Under the pieces are notes generated by a model. It had not been told where the DNA came from, did not search any database, and saw only the letters and a program-made list of their open reading frames with translations. DNA of 64,000 bases, from the NCBI RefSeq assembly GCF_003605635.1, contig NZ_QMDW01000013.1:1-64000 (forward strand). Reading direction: 5' to 3'. Source of the stretch: Halonotius pteroides. Lineage in GTDB: Archaea; Halobacteriota; Halobacteria; Halobacteriales; Haloferacaceae. Positions 35,676 through 44,607 of the stretch are shown here, one piece after another. The first letter of the stretch is position 1. Each line of letters begins with the position of its first letter. The position numbers and the translations under genes were made by a program.

Positions 35676-36000
35676 TCACAGCCTCCTCGAAGCGGTCGAT
35701 GGCCAACTCGACGGCCTCGTCGATCCGGTCTTGGGCCTCCTCGACGAGCTCCTCCCGGGCAGCCTCACCCTCTTCGAGGATTTCCTCACGGCGGGCGTTG
35801 ATCTCCTCGTGGGCCGCCTCCAGTCGGTCGGCCGCGTCCTGTTCAGCCTCCTCCTCGGCCGTCGTGCGGATCTCGTCGGCGTCGGATCGGGCCTCGGCGA
35901 TGCGTTCCTCGGCGTCGGCTTCCGCCTCGGCAACGATCTCCTCGGCGTCGTCCTCGGCCGCCTTGATCTCGTTGAGAACCTCTTGTCTCGGCATGCTCAC
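35662..36000 (-). CDS. atpH: A-type ATP synthase subunit H
   Basis: 112 aa, nearly all helix with Glu/Ala heptads (RQEVLNEIKAAEDDAEEIV ... DRIDEAVELAIDRFEEAV). It is the peripheral-stalk partner of subunit E. First gene of the operon; the promoter must lie in 36001-36136, which it shares with a divergent methyltransferase gene. Length and place match haloarchaeal AtpH/AhaH. Confidence 0.9.
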   Translation of the reverse strand: MSMPRQEVLNEIKAAEDDAEEIVAEAEADAEERIAEARSDADEIRTTAEEEAEQDAADRLEAAHEEINARREEILEEGEAAREELVEEAQDRIDEAVELAIDRFEEAVNAQT

Positions 36001-36136
36001 TAATCATCAAGAATTGCAGTAGCTGCGTATAAGGTGTTTGCGGAACGTCTCGGCGTGTCGACGGGTCTGTGTCGGCTGTGTGTGGGTTCGGTAAATCCGT
36101 ACCGTTATTGTCACGCCGCCCATAGAGTGGGGTGAC

Positions 36137-36826
36137 ATGGGAATCCTTGAGAACAAGGCCAGAGCGCGCCTGTTCTACAAATATCTCTCGAAGGTTTACG
36201 ACACAATCAACCCCTTCATCTGGAACGATGAGATGCGCGACGAGGCTATCGCGTGGCTCGACATCCAGCCTGACGACCGCGTTCTCGATGTGGGCTCAGG
36301 CACCGGGTTTGCGACCGAAGGGCTGCTCCAACACACCGACACCGTGTACTGTCTCGACCAGTCGATCCACCAGATGGAGAAAGCCTTCACCAAGTTTGGC
36401 AAACACGACCGCGTGAGATTCCACCGCGGCGACGCCGAACGGCTTCCGTTTGCTGACGACACGTTCGACCATCTTTGGTCGTCCGGCTCGATCGAGTACT
36501 GGCCTAACCCGGTCGACGCCCTCGAAGAGTTCCGGCGGGTCACCAAGCCCGGCGGCCGCGTGCTCGTCGTCGGCCCCGACTATCCAAACTCGGTTGTCAT
36601 GCAGAAGCTCGCCGATGCGATCATGCTGTTTTACGACGAAAGCGAGGCCGACCGGATGTTTGATGCCGCCGGCTACACCGACTTTGAGCACCACATCCAG
36701 CAGGCCAGCTCCGGCAGCCCCAAGGCGATCACGACGGTTGCGACCGTCCCCGAGGCTGCGGCTGTCGACGGTGTTGTCGACACGACCGCAGATCTCGCCG
36801 CGCCAAGCGATTCCGCGGCTGATTAG
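36137..36826 (+). CDS. class I SAM methyltransferase (UbiE/MPBQ-like)
   Basis: 229 aa. KYLSKVYDTINPFIWN at the N terminus and SAM motif I VLDVGSGTGFATEGL (about residues 48-62) are followed by LDQS, DAERLPFADDTFDHLWSSGSIEYW and the post-motif LEEFRRVTKPGGRVLVVGP. The N-terminal segment and order of blocks resemble methyltransferases acting on isoprenoid quinones (UbiE/MPBQ type), so menaquinone modification is one possibility. The last 30 residues are an acidic Ala-rich tail. Divergent from the ATP synthase operon. Confidence 0.8.
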   Translation: MGILENKARARLFYKYLSKVYDTINPFIWNDEMRDEAIAWLDIQPDDRVLDVGSGTGFATEGLLQHTDTVYCLDQSIHQMEKAFTKFGKHDRVRFHRGDAERLPFADDTFDHLWSSGSIEYWPNPVDALEEFRRVTKPGGRVLVVGPDYPNSVVMQKLADAIMLFYDESEADRMFDAAGYTDFEHHIQQASSGSPKAITTVATVPEAAAVDGVVDTTADLAAPSDSAAD

Positions 36827-36871
36827 CCGTCTTGCCCCACGACAACCGCTCAGAAAGCCATCCGGCGCGCG

Positions 36872-37435
36872 TTACTCGTCGATAAACTCGTTGTCGCGCC
36901 AGTCGACACCGTTTTTCCCGGCGCTGTTCTGTGGGTTTTCAACGACCTCGACGGTTGCGGGCCGTTGTTCGCCTTCGACGATCCGTGTTGCTTCGAGTTT
37001 GTCGTCGTGTTCGGAGATCGCTGTCAGCGTCCCTTTCTCGGAAAGCGCGGCGATCTCTTTGAGCACCTCGAACATCCCGTACTGGACGGCGGTGTTCTGG
37101 AGCACGGTTTCGCGGTCGCCCTTGAAGCAGGCGAACTCGACGAGCTCCGAGGGGATCTCCTCTTCTTCCTCGTCGCCCCAACTCGGCCCGCCGGCCCGCG
37201 GTGGTTCCTCCTCGTAGACCCGGGTTTCGGTCACGCTGGCTTTGAGTTGAGCTGTCGGCGTGTATTTGCTGAGGCTTTCATCGCTGGCCTCGGCGTTGAT
37301 GATTAGTGTGTTGTTGCGTCGTGTGAGTGTCACCTCGTCGATCTCGTCGGGGAGGTCTGGATCGTCCAGATACTCCTCTAAGTCTTCGAGCGGCAGTTCA
37401 AGCGTCGAGTGGAGACGGAATACGCGGCCTGTCAT
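36872..37435 (-). CDS. uncharacterised haloarchaeal acidic protein
   Basis: 187 aa soluble protein. The N terminus VFRLHSTLELPLEDLEEYLDDPDLP and the central ELVEFACFKGDRETVLQNTAVQYGMFEVLKEIAALSEKGTLTAI are well ordered. Between them is an acidic Pro/Glu linker (YEEEPPRAGGPSWGDEEEEE). No catalytic motif was recognised. It may belong to one of the named haloarchaeal DUF families (DUF7110 was considered) but I am not certain. It stands alone. Confidence 0.6.
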   Translation of the reverse strand: MTGRVFRLHSTLELPLEDLEEYLDDPDLPDEIDEVTLTRRNNTLIINAEASDESLSKYTPTAQLKASVTETRVYEEEPPRAGGPSWGDEEEEEIPSELVEFACFKGDRETVLQNTAVQYGMFEVLKEIAALSEKGTLTAISEHDDKLEATRIVEGEQRPATVEVVENPQNSAGKNGVDWRDNEFIDE

Positions 37436-37572
37436 GATGTTGGATGGTGGTGTCGTCGACGTGGGTGCCGATACCTACCGTTTGTAGGGCCCCCACTGGT
37501 ATATGGGCTATCCTTTCGTGTCCGCCCGTGACCGACGGCTGTGGGCGGGATCGCCAGCGATCTCGTCTGTGC

Positions 37573-37914
37573 TCAGGTCGTTAGCGCCGCTTCGAGTTCG
37601 CCGCGCTCGTCAAGCTCGGTGAGAATATCGCTGCCGCCGACGAACTCGCCGTCGACAAATGTCTGGGGGATCGTCTCCCAGTCGCTGTGGGTCGACAGTG
37701 CCTCGCGGTATTCGTCAAGCGCGGGCAACACGTCGACGGTCTCAAACTCGGTGACGTGTTCGCTGATCAACTCAAGGGCGTTGGCCGAGTAGCCACACTG
37801 CGGCATCAGTTGATTCCCCTTCATAAACAGTACCACCTCGTTGCTTTCGATCGCCTCATCGACGCGTTCTTCGACGGCCTCAGCGTCCAACTCGCTGTCA
37901 GGTTGGAAGGTCAT
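37573..37914 (-). CDS. monothiol glutaredoxin (CGFS-type)
   Basis: 113 aa. Shows VVLFMKGNQLMPQCGYSANALELI with the single active-site Cys40 in CGYS, a close form of the CGFS motif. The GSH or Fe-S contact stretch WETIPQTFVDGEFVGGSDIL follows. Such proteins carry [2Fe-2S] clusters or act in Fe-S delivery. Haloarchaea use gamma-glutamylcysteine rather than glutathione, so the thiol ligand may differ. An N-terminal extension of about 25 acidic residues is present. It is transcribed alone from 37914. Confidence 0.87.
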   Translation of the reverse strand: MTFQPDSELDAEAVEERVDEAIESNEVVLFMKGNQLMPQCGYSANALELISEHVTEFETVDVLPALDEYREALSTHSDWETIPQTFVDGEFVGGSDILTELDERGELEAALTT

Positions 37915-38025
37915 ACCATTCTATATGAGCGACGGGGCCATAGGCGTTGCGTCCGGTTTCTGCTCCGACCTCGCCTGATGGCGGGGCTCGGCACCCATCG
38001 AAATCCGACACCTCCTTGTAGGCCG

Positions 38026-38235
38026 ATGGAATCAGCCACGGGTATGAACGCGACCATCACCTGGGGCGGCGCGGGGCTTGTGTTGGCACTGGCCGGCACC
38101 GCGTTTGTCATCTCGGAGATCCAACACGGGCTCGAAGTCGGCAATCCTTTTGCTGTTGCCTACGGCGGTGCGGTGGTTGTAGCTACCGTTATCGCTGTCC
38201 TGTTGATTGTCCCGAGCATGCGGTCGAGCAACTGA
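38026..38235 (+). CDS. small two-helix membrane protein
   Basis: 69 aa from ATG 38026, or 63 aa from ATG 38044. Two hydrophobic helices (about 11-30 and 42-62) with SEIQHGLEVGN between them, ending with SMRSSN. No family recognised. It is divergent from the glutaredoxin gene and 75 nt upstream of the PHP gene. The exact start is uncertain. Confidence 0.5.
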   Translation: MESATGMNATITWGGAGLVLALAGTAFVISEIQHGLEVGNPFAVAYGGAVVVATVIAVLLIVPSMRSSN

Positions 38236-38310
38236 GTCGATCGCTGACAGCCCCCTGTCGACCGCGACACAAACGGGGGGAGTTATTAGGGTCGCCACGA
38301 AGAACGCGAT

Positions 38311-38997
38311 GTGTTTCGCGTCGAGCTTCACGCCCACTCGGAACGCTCCCACGACGGCCGCGACCCCGTCGATCTACTGCTCGAACAGGCCGCGGCTGTC
38401 GGGCTCGACGCGCTTGCGATCACCGACCACGACGAGATCGACGCCAGCATTGAGGCCGCGGTGAGCGCGCCGAATCATGGCCTTGTCGGCATCGTCGGGA
38501 TGGAGGTTACCAGCGCGGTCGGCCACATTCTCGCCTTGGGCATCGACGAACTCGTCTCGCCGGGACTCTCATACGATGAGACGCTCGACCGCATCCACGA
38601 TCAAGGCGGGATCGCCGTTGTCCCCCATCCGTTCCAGAAATCCCGCCACGGCGTCGCGCCACATATCACCGACGACCAACTCGCCGCGGCCGACGCCATC
38701 GAGGTCTACAACTCCCGGCTGTTCACCGGTCGGGCGAACCGCCAAGCCGAACAGTTCGCCCTCGAACACGACCGCCCGATGACCGCCGGCAGCGACGCCC
38801 ACATCTCCGAGCTGGTTGGCCAAGCGGTCACCGAAGTCGACGCCGACGAGCCGACCGCCGACGCGATTCTCGACGCGATCCGTAGAGGTCGCACCAGCGT
38901 TATCGGCCACCGAACGCCGTGGCACGTCAGCCTCCGGCAGTTCGGCGGCGGTGCAAAACGCCGCGCCCAGCGGGCGATCCGTGAGTTCTTCCGATGA
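38311..38997 (+). CDS. PHP domain metal-dependent phosphoesterase
   Basis: 228 aa with a GTG start. PHP-domain metal ligands: HAHSERSHDG (His7, His9), ITDHDEIDA, GMEVTS, VVPHPFQ, and DAHISEL near residue 165. This resembles the YciV/RNase AM type of PHP phosphoesterase. The C terminus (WHVSLRQFGGGAKRRAQRAIREFFR) is basic. Its stop overlaps the start of the next gene by four bases (ATGA). Substrate could be a nucleotide or RNA end, which is inference. Confidence 0.85.
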   Translation: MFRVELHAHSERSHDGRDPVDLLLEQAAAVGLDALAITDHDEIDASIEAAVSAPNHGLVGIVGMEVTSAVGHILALGIDELVSPGLSYDETLDRIHDQGGIAVVPHPFQKSRHGVAPHITDDQLAAADAIEVYNSRLFTGRANRQAEQFALEHDRPMTAGSDAHISELVGQAVTEVDADEPTADAILDAIRRGRTSVIGHRTPWHVSLRQFGGGAKRRAQRAIREFFR

Positions 38998-40163
38998 GTC
39001 AGCCACCACAGCCGCCGCTCCGCGGGGCCGATGCCGCTGTCATCCGCACAACGCTCAATGCCGGCGATCCGCTGCCCGGTGTACACGGTCGCGGTTCAGC
39101 AGCGATAGGTGGTTTTGGCGGCCGTCTTGACGACCGACTTGTTCGCGACGTATTGGGTCGCCAGCCGGTCTACAGCGAGGCTGACGCCGACAACCCGACC
39201 GCTGACGACGCGTGGTCGTTTTCGCCCGACAATCTTGACGAGCCGGTTGCCGTCCCGCCCGGCGGTGTCCGCACCGCCGACGGCGACGAGACAATACTCA
39301 CGCTCCCGGAGCCGCCAGCCGCCGACAGCGACGCGGCGATGTCGGCCGTGACTGATGCACTCTCGAGCGCACTCGGCGTTGACGACACCGAGACTACGGC
39401 CACAGGCGATGTTGCCGTCGCCTTTTCTGGTGGCGTCGACTCCACACTTGTCGCCAGCGGCTTCCCGGACGCGCCGCTGTACGTCGTCGGCTTCGAGGGC
39501 TGTCACGACATCGCCGCCGCCCGTGAGGCTGCCGCCGCGATCGACCGCGCCGATGACCTCATCGTCACCGAACTCAGCCACGACGATCTGATCGACGCTG
39601 TCCCCCGGGTCGCCGCCGCGACCGGCCGGACAAATCCGATGGACGTGACGATCGCGCTGCCGCTGCTCGTTGTCGCCGAGCGGGCCGCGGCCGACGGCTA
39701 CGACCGCCTTGCGCTCGGCCAGGGCGCGGACGAACTGTTCGGTGGCTATTCGAAGGTCGTCGAGCCGGCCGACGACCACCGCGTCGACAGCGACACGGTT
39801 CGCGGCGCGGTGCGGGAGGCGGTCGAGACGCTGCCCGGCCAACTGGAACGCGACGTGTGTGGGCTTTCGGCCGCTGGCGTCGAGCCGGTGACGCCGTTCC
39901 TGCAGGATCGCGTTGTCGACGCCGCGTTGCGGCTCCCCGGCGAGTTACTGGCGACACCCGAGGCGCGGAAGGTTGCCCTGCGGCGGGTTGCTCGTGAGGC
40001 GGTCGGCCTCCCGGAATCAGTTGCGGGCGCGGACAAGAAAGCGGTTCAGTACGGCACCTACGTTAGCCGCGAGCTGGATCGGCTGGCTCGCCAAAACGGG
40101 TACAAGCGACGGATGGAGGACCATGTTGGGCAGTATATTCGGGAACTGTGTTCGGATTCGTAA
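38994..40163 (+). CDS. asparagine-synthase-like ATP pyrophosphatase lacking an active glutaminase
   Basis: 389 aa. The synthetase domain has the PP-loop SGGVDS (about residue 146), then QGADELFGGY and GADKKAVQYGT, as in AsnB. The N-terminal 100 residues are a remnant of the glutaminase domain: GFGGRLDDRLVRDVLGRQPVY echoes its core. The Cys nucleophile is missing (starts MSQPPQ). It would therefore use free ammonia, or activate another substrate. It overlaps the PHP gene by four bases (ATGA), so the two act together. It is shorter than AsnB (about 550 aa). Confidence 0.78.
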   Translation: MSQPPQPPLRGADAAVIRTTLNAGDPLPGVHGRGSAAIGGFGGRLDDRLVRDVLGRQPVYSEADADNPTADDAWSFSPDNLDEPVAVPPGGVRTADGDETILTLPEPPAADSDAAMSAVTDALSSALGVDDTETTATGDVAVAFSGGVDSTLVASGFPDAPLYVVGFEGCHDIAAAREAAAAIDRADDLIVTELSHDDLIDAVPRVAAATGRTNPMDVTIALPLLVVAERAAADGYDRLALGQGADELFGGYSKVVEPADDHRVDSDTVRGAVREAVETLPGQLERDVCGLSAAGVEPVTPFLQDRVVDAALRLPGELLATPEARKVALRRVAREAVGLPESVAGADKKAVQYGTYVSRELDRLARQNGYKRRMEDHVGQYIRELCSDS

Positions 40164-40247
40164 CTTATTCTGACTCGCAGGGTGTGGGGCCGACGTTGCG
40201 TGAGATGGATTAGTGTAGACAGCCCTCGACGCGCTCAACTCCCAGGC

Positions 40248-40341
40248 CTCGCTGCGCCCTTCGTCGCTCGCTCCGCTCGCTCCTGCAGTGCGTACATCGG
40301 CCGGGTTCGCCGAGCGCGTCTCGCCCTTTCAGTCCGCCAGG
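40248..40341 (+). repeat. dispersed non-coding repeat, copy 2
   Basis: 94 nt matching 4708-4800 in the same orientation (shared blocks CTCGCTGCGC, CTTCGTCGCTC, CGCTCCTGCAGTGC, TCGCCCTTTCA, CGCCAGG). It lies in the 284-nt gap after the asparagine-synthase-like gene and before a lipoprotein gene; nothing else is seen in that gap. Confidence 0.6.
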
Positions 40342-40447
40342 AGTCCGGTTAGTCAATTGGTCGACCCACCTGTTCGGCTGGTCGTCTCTGAACCTCGTTG
40401 TGTTGACTGAGACCTGACTTTTTCATCATCGCGGCTGAAACCCGGCT

Positions 40448-40951
40448 ATGAATCGACGCAACATGCTCACTGTCGCCGGCGGGCTCACGCTGTCGACGAC
40501 ACTGGCTGGCTGTGTCGGAGAGTCGCCCAGCAGCGACACAGATGCCGAAGCCGATAGCGACGATATGTCCAGCGAGTTGGATCTCCGCGAGGCCAACGTT
40601 GTGAGTATCGGCATCGATGACAGCAACGGAGCGAGTACGTTCACTGTCGGCCTGCACCATGACGACGCTGGCGAGGACGGCTACGCCGACTGGTGGCAGG
40701 TCGAAACACTTGAGGGGACGCAGCTTGGCCGCCGCGATCCCCTGCATGCTCACGAGAACAATCAGCCGTTCGAGCGAAGCGAGACGATCGAAATACCCGA
40801 CGACGTGACCTGCGTCGTCGTTCGCGGCCACGACCAGACCCACGGCTACGGCGGCCGCGCGGTCGTCGTGAACCTCGACTCCGGTGGGCAGAACACGACT
40901 TCTCAGGGCTCGGAGCGACAGACTCTCAGTGAGAGCGATTGTCCAGCGTAG
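40448..40951 (+). CDS. Tat-type lipoprotein of unknown function
   Basis: 167 aa. The N terminus MNRRNMLTVAGGLTLSTTLAGC carries twin arginines and a lipobox (LAGC, Cys22), so the protein is expected outside the cell, lipid-anchored. An acidic Ser/Asp linker (SSDTDAEADSDD) precedes a folded part of about 120 residues with His-containing stretches (TVGLHHDDAG, DPLHAHENNQP, VVVRGHDQTHGYG), perhaps a metal site. No family was recognised. Confidence 0.75.
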   Translation: MNRRNMLTVAGGLTLSTTLAGCVGESPSSDTDAEADSDDMSSELDLREANVVSIGIDDSNGASTFTVGLHHDDAGEDGYADWWQVETLEGTQLGRRDPLHAHENNQPFERSETIEIPDDVTCVVVRGHDQTHGYGGRAVVVNLDSGGQNTTSQGSERQTLSESDCPA

Positions 40952-41137
40952 CGTGTCGGTAGTGACTCCTGATCGTGTGACCTCGTCTCTCGGTGCAGCG
41001 AGTCCGAAGCGGTTAAACGGGCTTCGAAGGTAGAGTAGACAACTCACTGCGGTGACGGGCTACCAGTGGGCACCCGGTTTGCCGGGACGAAATGTGGTCG
41101 GCTTGACCGACTGAATCGCAAGCGCCCGAGGACAACT

Positions 41138-41728
41138 ATGGCACGAAGCGTCTACTCACACATCCGCGAAGCATGGGAGAGCCCAAGCGAGGGCAAACTC
41201 GCCGAACTACAGTGGCAGCGCAAACAGGACTGGCGGAACCAGGGCGCGATCGAACGCGTCGATCGCCCAACCCGCCTCGATAAGGCTCGCTCACAGGGAT
41301 ACAAAGCCAAACAGGGCGTTGTTGTCGCCCGCGTGTCCGTCCGCAAGGGCGGGGCGCGCAAGCAACGACACACGGCTGGTCGCCGTACCAAACGGCAGGG
41401 CGTCAACCGTATCGGCCGCCGGAAATCGATCCAGCGGATCGCCGAGGAGCGAGCCTCCCGGAAATACCGTAACCTCCGGGTGTTGAACTCCTACTGGGTC
41501 GGCGAAGACGGCTCACAGAAGTGGCACGAGATCATCCTCATCGACCCGAACCACCCGGCCATCGAGAACGACGACGATCTCGGCTGGATCTGCGAGGATC
41601 AACACAAGGGTCGGGCGTTCCGTGGCCTCACCAACGCCGGCGACAAAGGCCGTGGCATGCAGACCCGCGGAAAGGGCACTGAGCACGCGCGCCCAAGCGT
41701 CAACAGCGATCGCAACCGCAGCAAATAA
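41138..41728 (+). CDS. rpl15e: 50S ribosomal protein L15e
   Basis: 196 aa. Starts MARSVYSHIREAWESP; the basic core KQGVVVARVSVRKGGARKQR, GRRTKRQGVNRIGRRKSIQRIAEERASRKYRNLRVLNSYWVGEDG and WHEIILIDPNHPAI are diagnostic of L15e. It is more basic than its neighbours, as expected for an rRNA-binding protein. The ATG at 41138 matches the archaeal family N terminus. Monocistronic. Confidence 0.96.
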   Translation: MARSVYSHIREAWESPSEGKLAELQWQRKQDWRNQGAIERVDRPTRLDKARSQGYKAKQGVVVARVSVRKGGARKQRHTAGRRTKRQGVNRIGRRKSIQRIAEERASRKYRNLRVLNSYWVGEDGSQKWHEIILIDPNHPAIENDDDLGWICEDQHKGRAFRGLTNAGDKGRGMQTRGKGTEHARPSVNSDRNRSK

Positions 41729-41849
41729 CAGCGACCGGCTGTCCCCACAGCACGTTCTTTTCGGCAGTGTCGTCCGCTCCGGCTGGGTTGTTCCCAGATA
41801 CTGATAACCATGTACATTTTTCATGTATTAGGTTTCTGAAGCTAGAGGT

Positions 41850-43607
41850 ATGTCACTGCTTGATAGCTACGAGGCCGCCCTCTGGAAAACGATGGATTGG
41901 CTCCGGATCACCGACTCTGTCCGTCGAAAGATGGTGGCTGCGGTGGCACTACAGTTCGGAGCCGCAATCGGTCTGTTCAGCCTCCCGTTCGTGTTTTCGG
42001 GCACGCTGTTACGGGGGGCTCAAGCCGTATTATTCGCCGCGACAACCCTCGCGTTCGTCAACACCATCCTGATTGTCCAGCGCGATGTCGTCGAACCGTT
42101 AGCCGACATCGAAGCCGCCGCCGGGCGGATCTCGCAAGGCCATGTCGAAACTGAGGCTGTTGCCACCGACCAACCCGACGAGGTCGGCGAACTCACCCGC
42201 TCGTTCAGCGCGCTCCAGTCGTATCTCACAACGGTTTCTGCGCAGGCTGATGCTCTCGCGGATCAGGAGTTCGATGATGATGCCCTCGATGAATCGGTTC
42301 CTGGCCCATTCGGTGAGTCGCTGCGCCGAATGGCCGACAATCTCGAAACCCATACCGAAGCGGTCGAAACGCGGTCGGCCCGGCTCGAACGACTTGTTGA
42401 TGCCTTCGAGGAGTCGACAACCGCCGCGATCGACGGCGATTTGACGGCAACGATCGATCCAGCCGTGGTCAACGACGAGGACGGCACCTACACCGTGGTT
42501 ATCGAGCGATACAACGAGCTGCTGCGAACCCTTCAGGAATCCCTCGGCGAGACGGCCGCCTTCGCCGCCGAGGTTTCTAACTCGACCGACAGTGTCGTCG
42601 AGAGTACAAGCGAACTTGATCGCGCCGGCAACGAGATCGCCGCCGCAACCGACGAGATCGCCGCCGGTGCCGACACACAGCGCGAGCAGTTGCAAGCCGC
42701 TGTCGACGAGGTCAACACGCTGTCGGCGACCGTCGAAGAGATCGCCGCCTCCGCCGAGGAGGTCAGCCGAACGGCCCAAACCGCGAGTGAAACCGCCACC
42801 GAGGGCCGTCAAGAGGTTACCAACACGATCGCGGAACTCGATGAGATCGAAATCGAGATCACCGAGGCCGCCGACAGCGTTGCGACGCTCGGTAGCCGGA
42901 TCGATGAGGTCGACGAGATCGTTTCGGTGATCACCGATATCGCCGAACAGACCAACCTCCTCGCGCTCAATGCCTCGATCGAAGCCGCTCGCGCCGGCGA
43001 GGACGGCGATGGGTTCGCGGTCGTCGCCGAGGAGGTCAAAAGTCTCGCCGAGGAGACCAAAGCCGCCGCCGGTGAGATCGCCGACCGCCTCGAAGAGATT
43101 CAGGCCCAATCCGATGAGACGATCGCCGAGGTCGAATCAGCCAGCCAGCGCGTCAGCGAGAGCACCGACGCCGTCGAACGTTCGCTTGGCCGGTTTGATG
43201 AGATCGCCGAGGTTGTCACCGAGTTGAGCGACAGCGTCCACGAGATCAGCAACGCGACCGACCAACAGGCCAGCTCCGCGGAGGATGTCGCTGCTGTTGT
43301 TGACGAGGTTGCTGATATCAGCGACGAGACAGCCGAGGATGCCGCCAGCGCGGCGTCGGCGGCCGAACAGCAGACGGTGTCGTTGTCGTCGGTCTCTGAG
43401 ACCGTCGAATCACTGGCCGGTGAGGCCGACGAACTTGAATCGCTCCTCTCGCAGTTCGATCTTGACGAAGAGGCGGCAACCAACGGGACAACGGGGATGA
43501 ACAACACAGGCAGAATTAACGGTACCGACGCCACAAGCGACGACAGCGACGTAATCGAACACACCGAGTTGACCGACGATCCGTTCACCATGCCAGCAAG
43601 CAACTGA
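41850..43607 (+). CDS. membrane-bound halobacterial transducer (Htr), no sensor domain
   Basis: 585 aa. Two adjacent membrane helices (about 29-49 and 56-75) with a very short turn and no extracellular ligand domain. A HAMP domain follows (about 76-135), then a second coiled-coil region. The signalling domain (about 235-520) has the conserved tip [20 protein letters not shown] and [10 protein letters not shown]. It passes a signal to CheA/CheW to control the archaellum. The layout resembles MpcT and rhodopsin-linked Htrs rather than ligand receptors; no rhodopsin gene is adjacent. Confidence 0.88.
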   Translation: MSLLDSYEAALWKTMDWLRITDSVRRKMVAAVALQFGAAIGLFSLPFVFSGTLLRGAQAVLFAATTLAFVNTILIVQRDVVEPLADIEAAAGRISQGHVETEAVATDQPDEVGELTRSFSALQSYLTTVSAQADALADQEFDDDALDESVPGPFGESLRRMADNLETHTEAVETRSARLERLVDAFEESTTAAIDGDLTATIDPAVVNDEDGTYTVVIERYNELLRTLQESLGETAAFAAEVSNSTDSVVESTSELDRAGNEIAAATDEIAAGADTQREQLQAAVDEVNTLSATVEEIAASAEEVSRTAQTASETATEGRQEVTNTIAELDEIEIEITEAADSVATLGSRIDEVDEIVSVITDIAEQTNLLALNASIEAARAGEDGDGFAVVAEEVKSLAEETKAAAGEIADRLEEIQAQSDETIAEVESASQRVSESTDAVERSLGRFDEIAEVVTELSDSVHEISNATDQQASSAEDVAAVVDEVADISDETAEDAASAASAAEQQTVSLSSVSETVESLAGEADELESLLSQFDLDEEAATNGTTGMNNTGRINGTDATSDDSDVIEHTELTDDPFTMPASN

Positions 43608-43668
43608 GCCGGAGTCGCCTACGCAGTGACATCCGCGGTCTTATCTTGCTGTCGCCCAAGCTGAAGCT

Positions 43669-44493
43669 ATGAGCCTCTCGTTGGATGCACCCCAACTTGA
43701 CCGCTACTCGCGGCATCTCATCACCGACGAGATCGGCCCTGAGGGGCAGGCAACACTGCTAGATAGCAGCGTCCTCGTCGTCGGTGCGGGCGGCCTCGGC
43801 GCGCCGGTCATCCAGTATCTCGCGGCCGCCGGCGTCGGCACCCTCGGCGTCGTCGACGACGATGTCGTTGAGCGGTCAAATCTCCAGCGACAGGTGATCC
43901 ACGCCGACAGCGACGTGGGCCGGCCGAAAGTCGACAGCGCGGCGGCGTTTGTCGCCGATCTCAACCCCGATCTGACGGTCGAACCCCACGAGCAACGCAT
44001 CAGCCCCGACAACGCCGCCGAACTGATCGCCGACTACGACCTCGTTGTCGATGGCTCCGACAATTTCCCGACGCGATACCTGCTCAACGACGTCTGCCGG
44101 TTGGCGGGGGTTCCGCTGGTCAACGGCGCGGTCTACAAGTTTGAGGGCCAGGTCACAACGCTCGTTTCCGACGGGCCCTGCTACCGATGTCTGTTTCCTG
44201 AAGCCCCTGATCCCGGAACCGTCCCCGACTGTGCGACGACCGGTGTGTTGGGTGTGCTGCCAGGCACTATCGGCTGTTTGCAGGCGACCGAAGCCGTGAA
44301 ACTACTGGCCGATATCGGCGACCCGCTGGTCGGCACGCTGCTGTCATATGACGCGATGGAACTTGCGACCGAACGCGTCCCCTACCAGCAGTCGCCGAAC
44401 TGCCCGGCCTGTGGCGCGGACGCCGTCGACTCGGTCGACGCGGTCGATTACAGCGACGGCTGTGGGATCGACACCTCACAACCGGACGCTTGA
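43669..44493 (+). CDS. ubaA: E1-like SAMP-activating enzyme UbaA
   Basis: 274 aa MoeB/ThiF/E1-family protein. ATP site GAGGLGAPVIQYLAAAGVG (40-58), catalytic Asp in the VDGSDNFPTR block (about 128-136), and Cys188 in PDCATTGVLG. This numbering matches the thiol residue of Haloferax UbaA. Zn ligands are C171-x2-C174 and C245-x2-C248. It adenylates ubiquitin-like SAMPs for protein conjugation and sulfur transfer to tRNA and molybdopterin. It is 60 nt past the transducer gene; no samp gene is adjacent. Confidence 0.92.
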   Translation: MSLSLDAPQLDRYSRHLITDEIGPEGQATLLDSSVLVVGAGGLGAPVIQYLAAAGVGTLGVVDDDVVERSNLQRQVIHADSDVGRPKVDSAAAFVADLNPDLTVEPHEQRISPDNAAELIADYDLVVDGSDNFPTRYLLNDVCRLAGVPLVNGAVYKFEGQVTTLVSDGPCYRCLFPEAPDPGTVPDCATTGVLGVLPGTIGCLQATEAVKLLADIGDPLVGTLLSYDAMELATERVPYQQSPNCPACGADAVDSVDAVDYSDGCGIDTSQPDA

Positions 44494-44607
44494 GACCGAC
44501 GCCGACAGCGACCAGCGAGTCCCGCGGCTTTTTACCGAAACCGACGTATCTGTAGCTATGACGAGTGGTGTCATCCAACCGACTGCTTGTAGGATCAAAA
44601 TCAACTC

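Noticed and set aside
44494-44607. TPP riboswitch before thiD
   Set aside because: No CUGAGA-type core or matching stems in the 114-nt leader.
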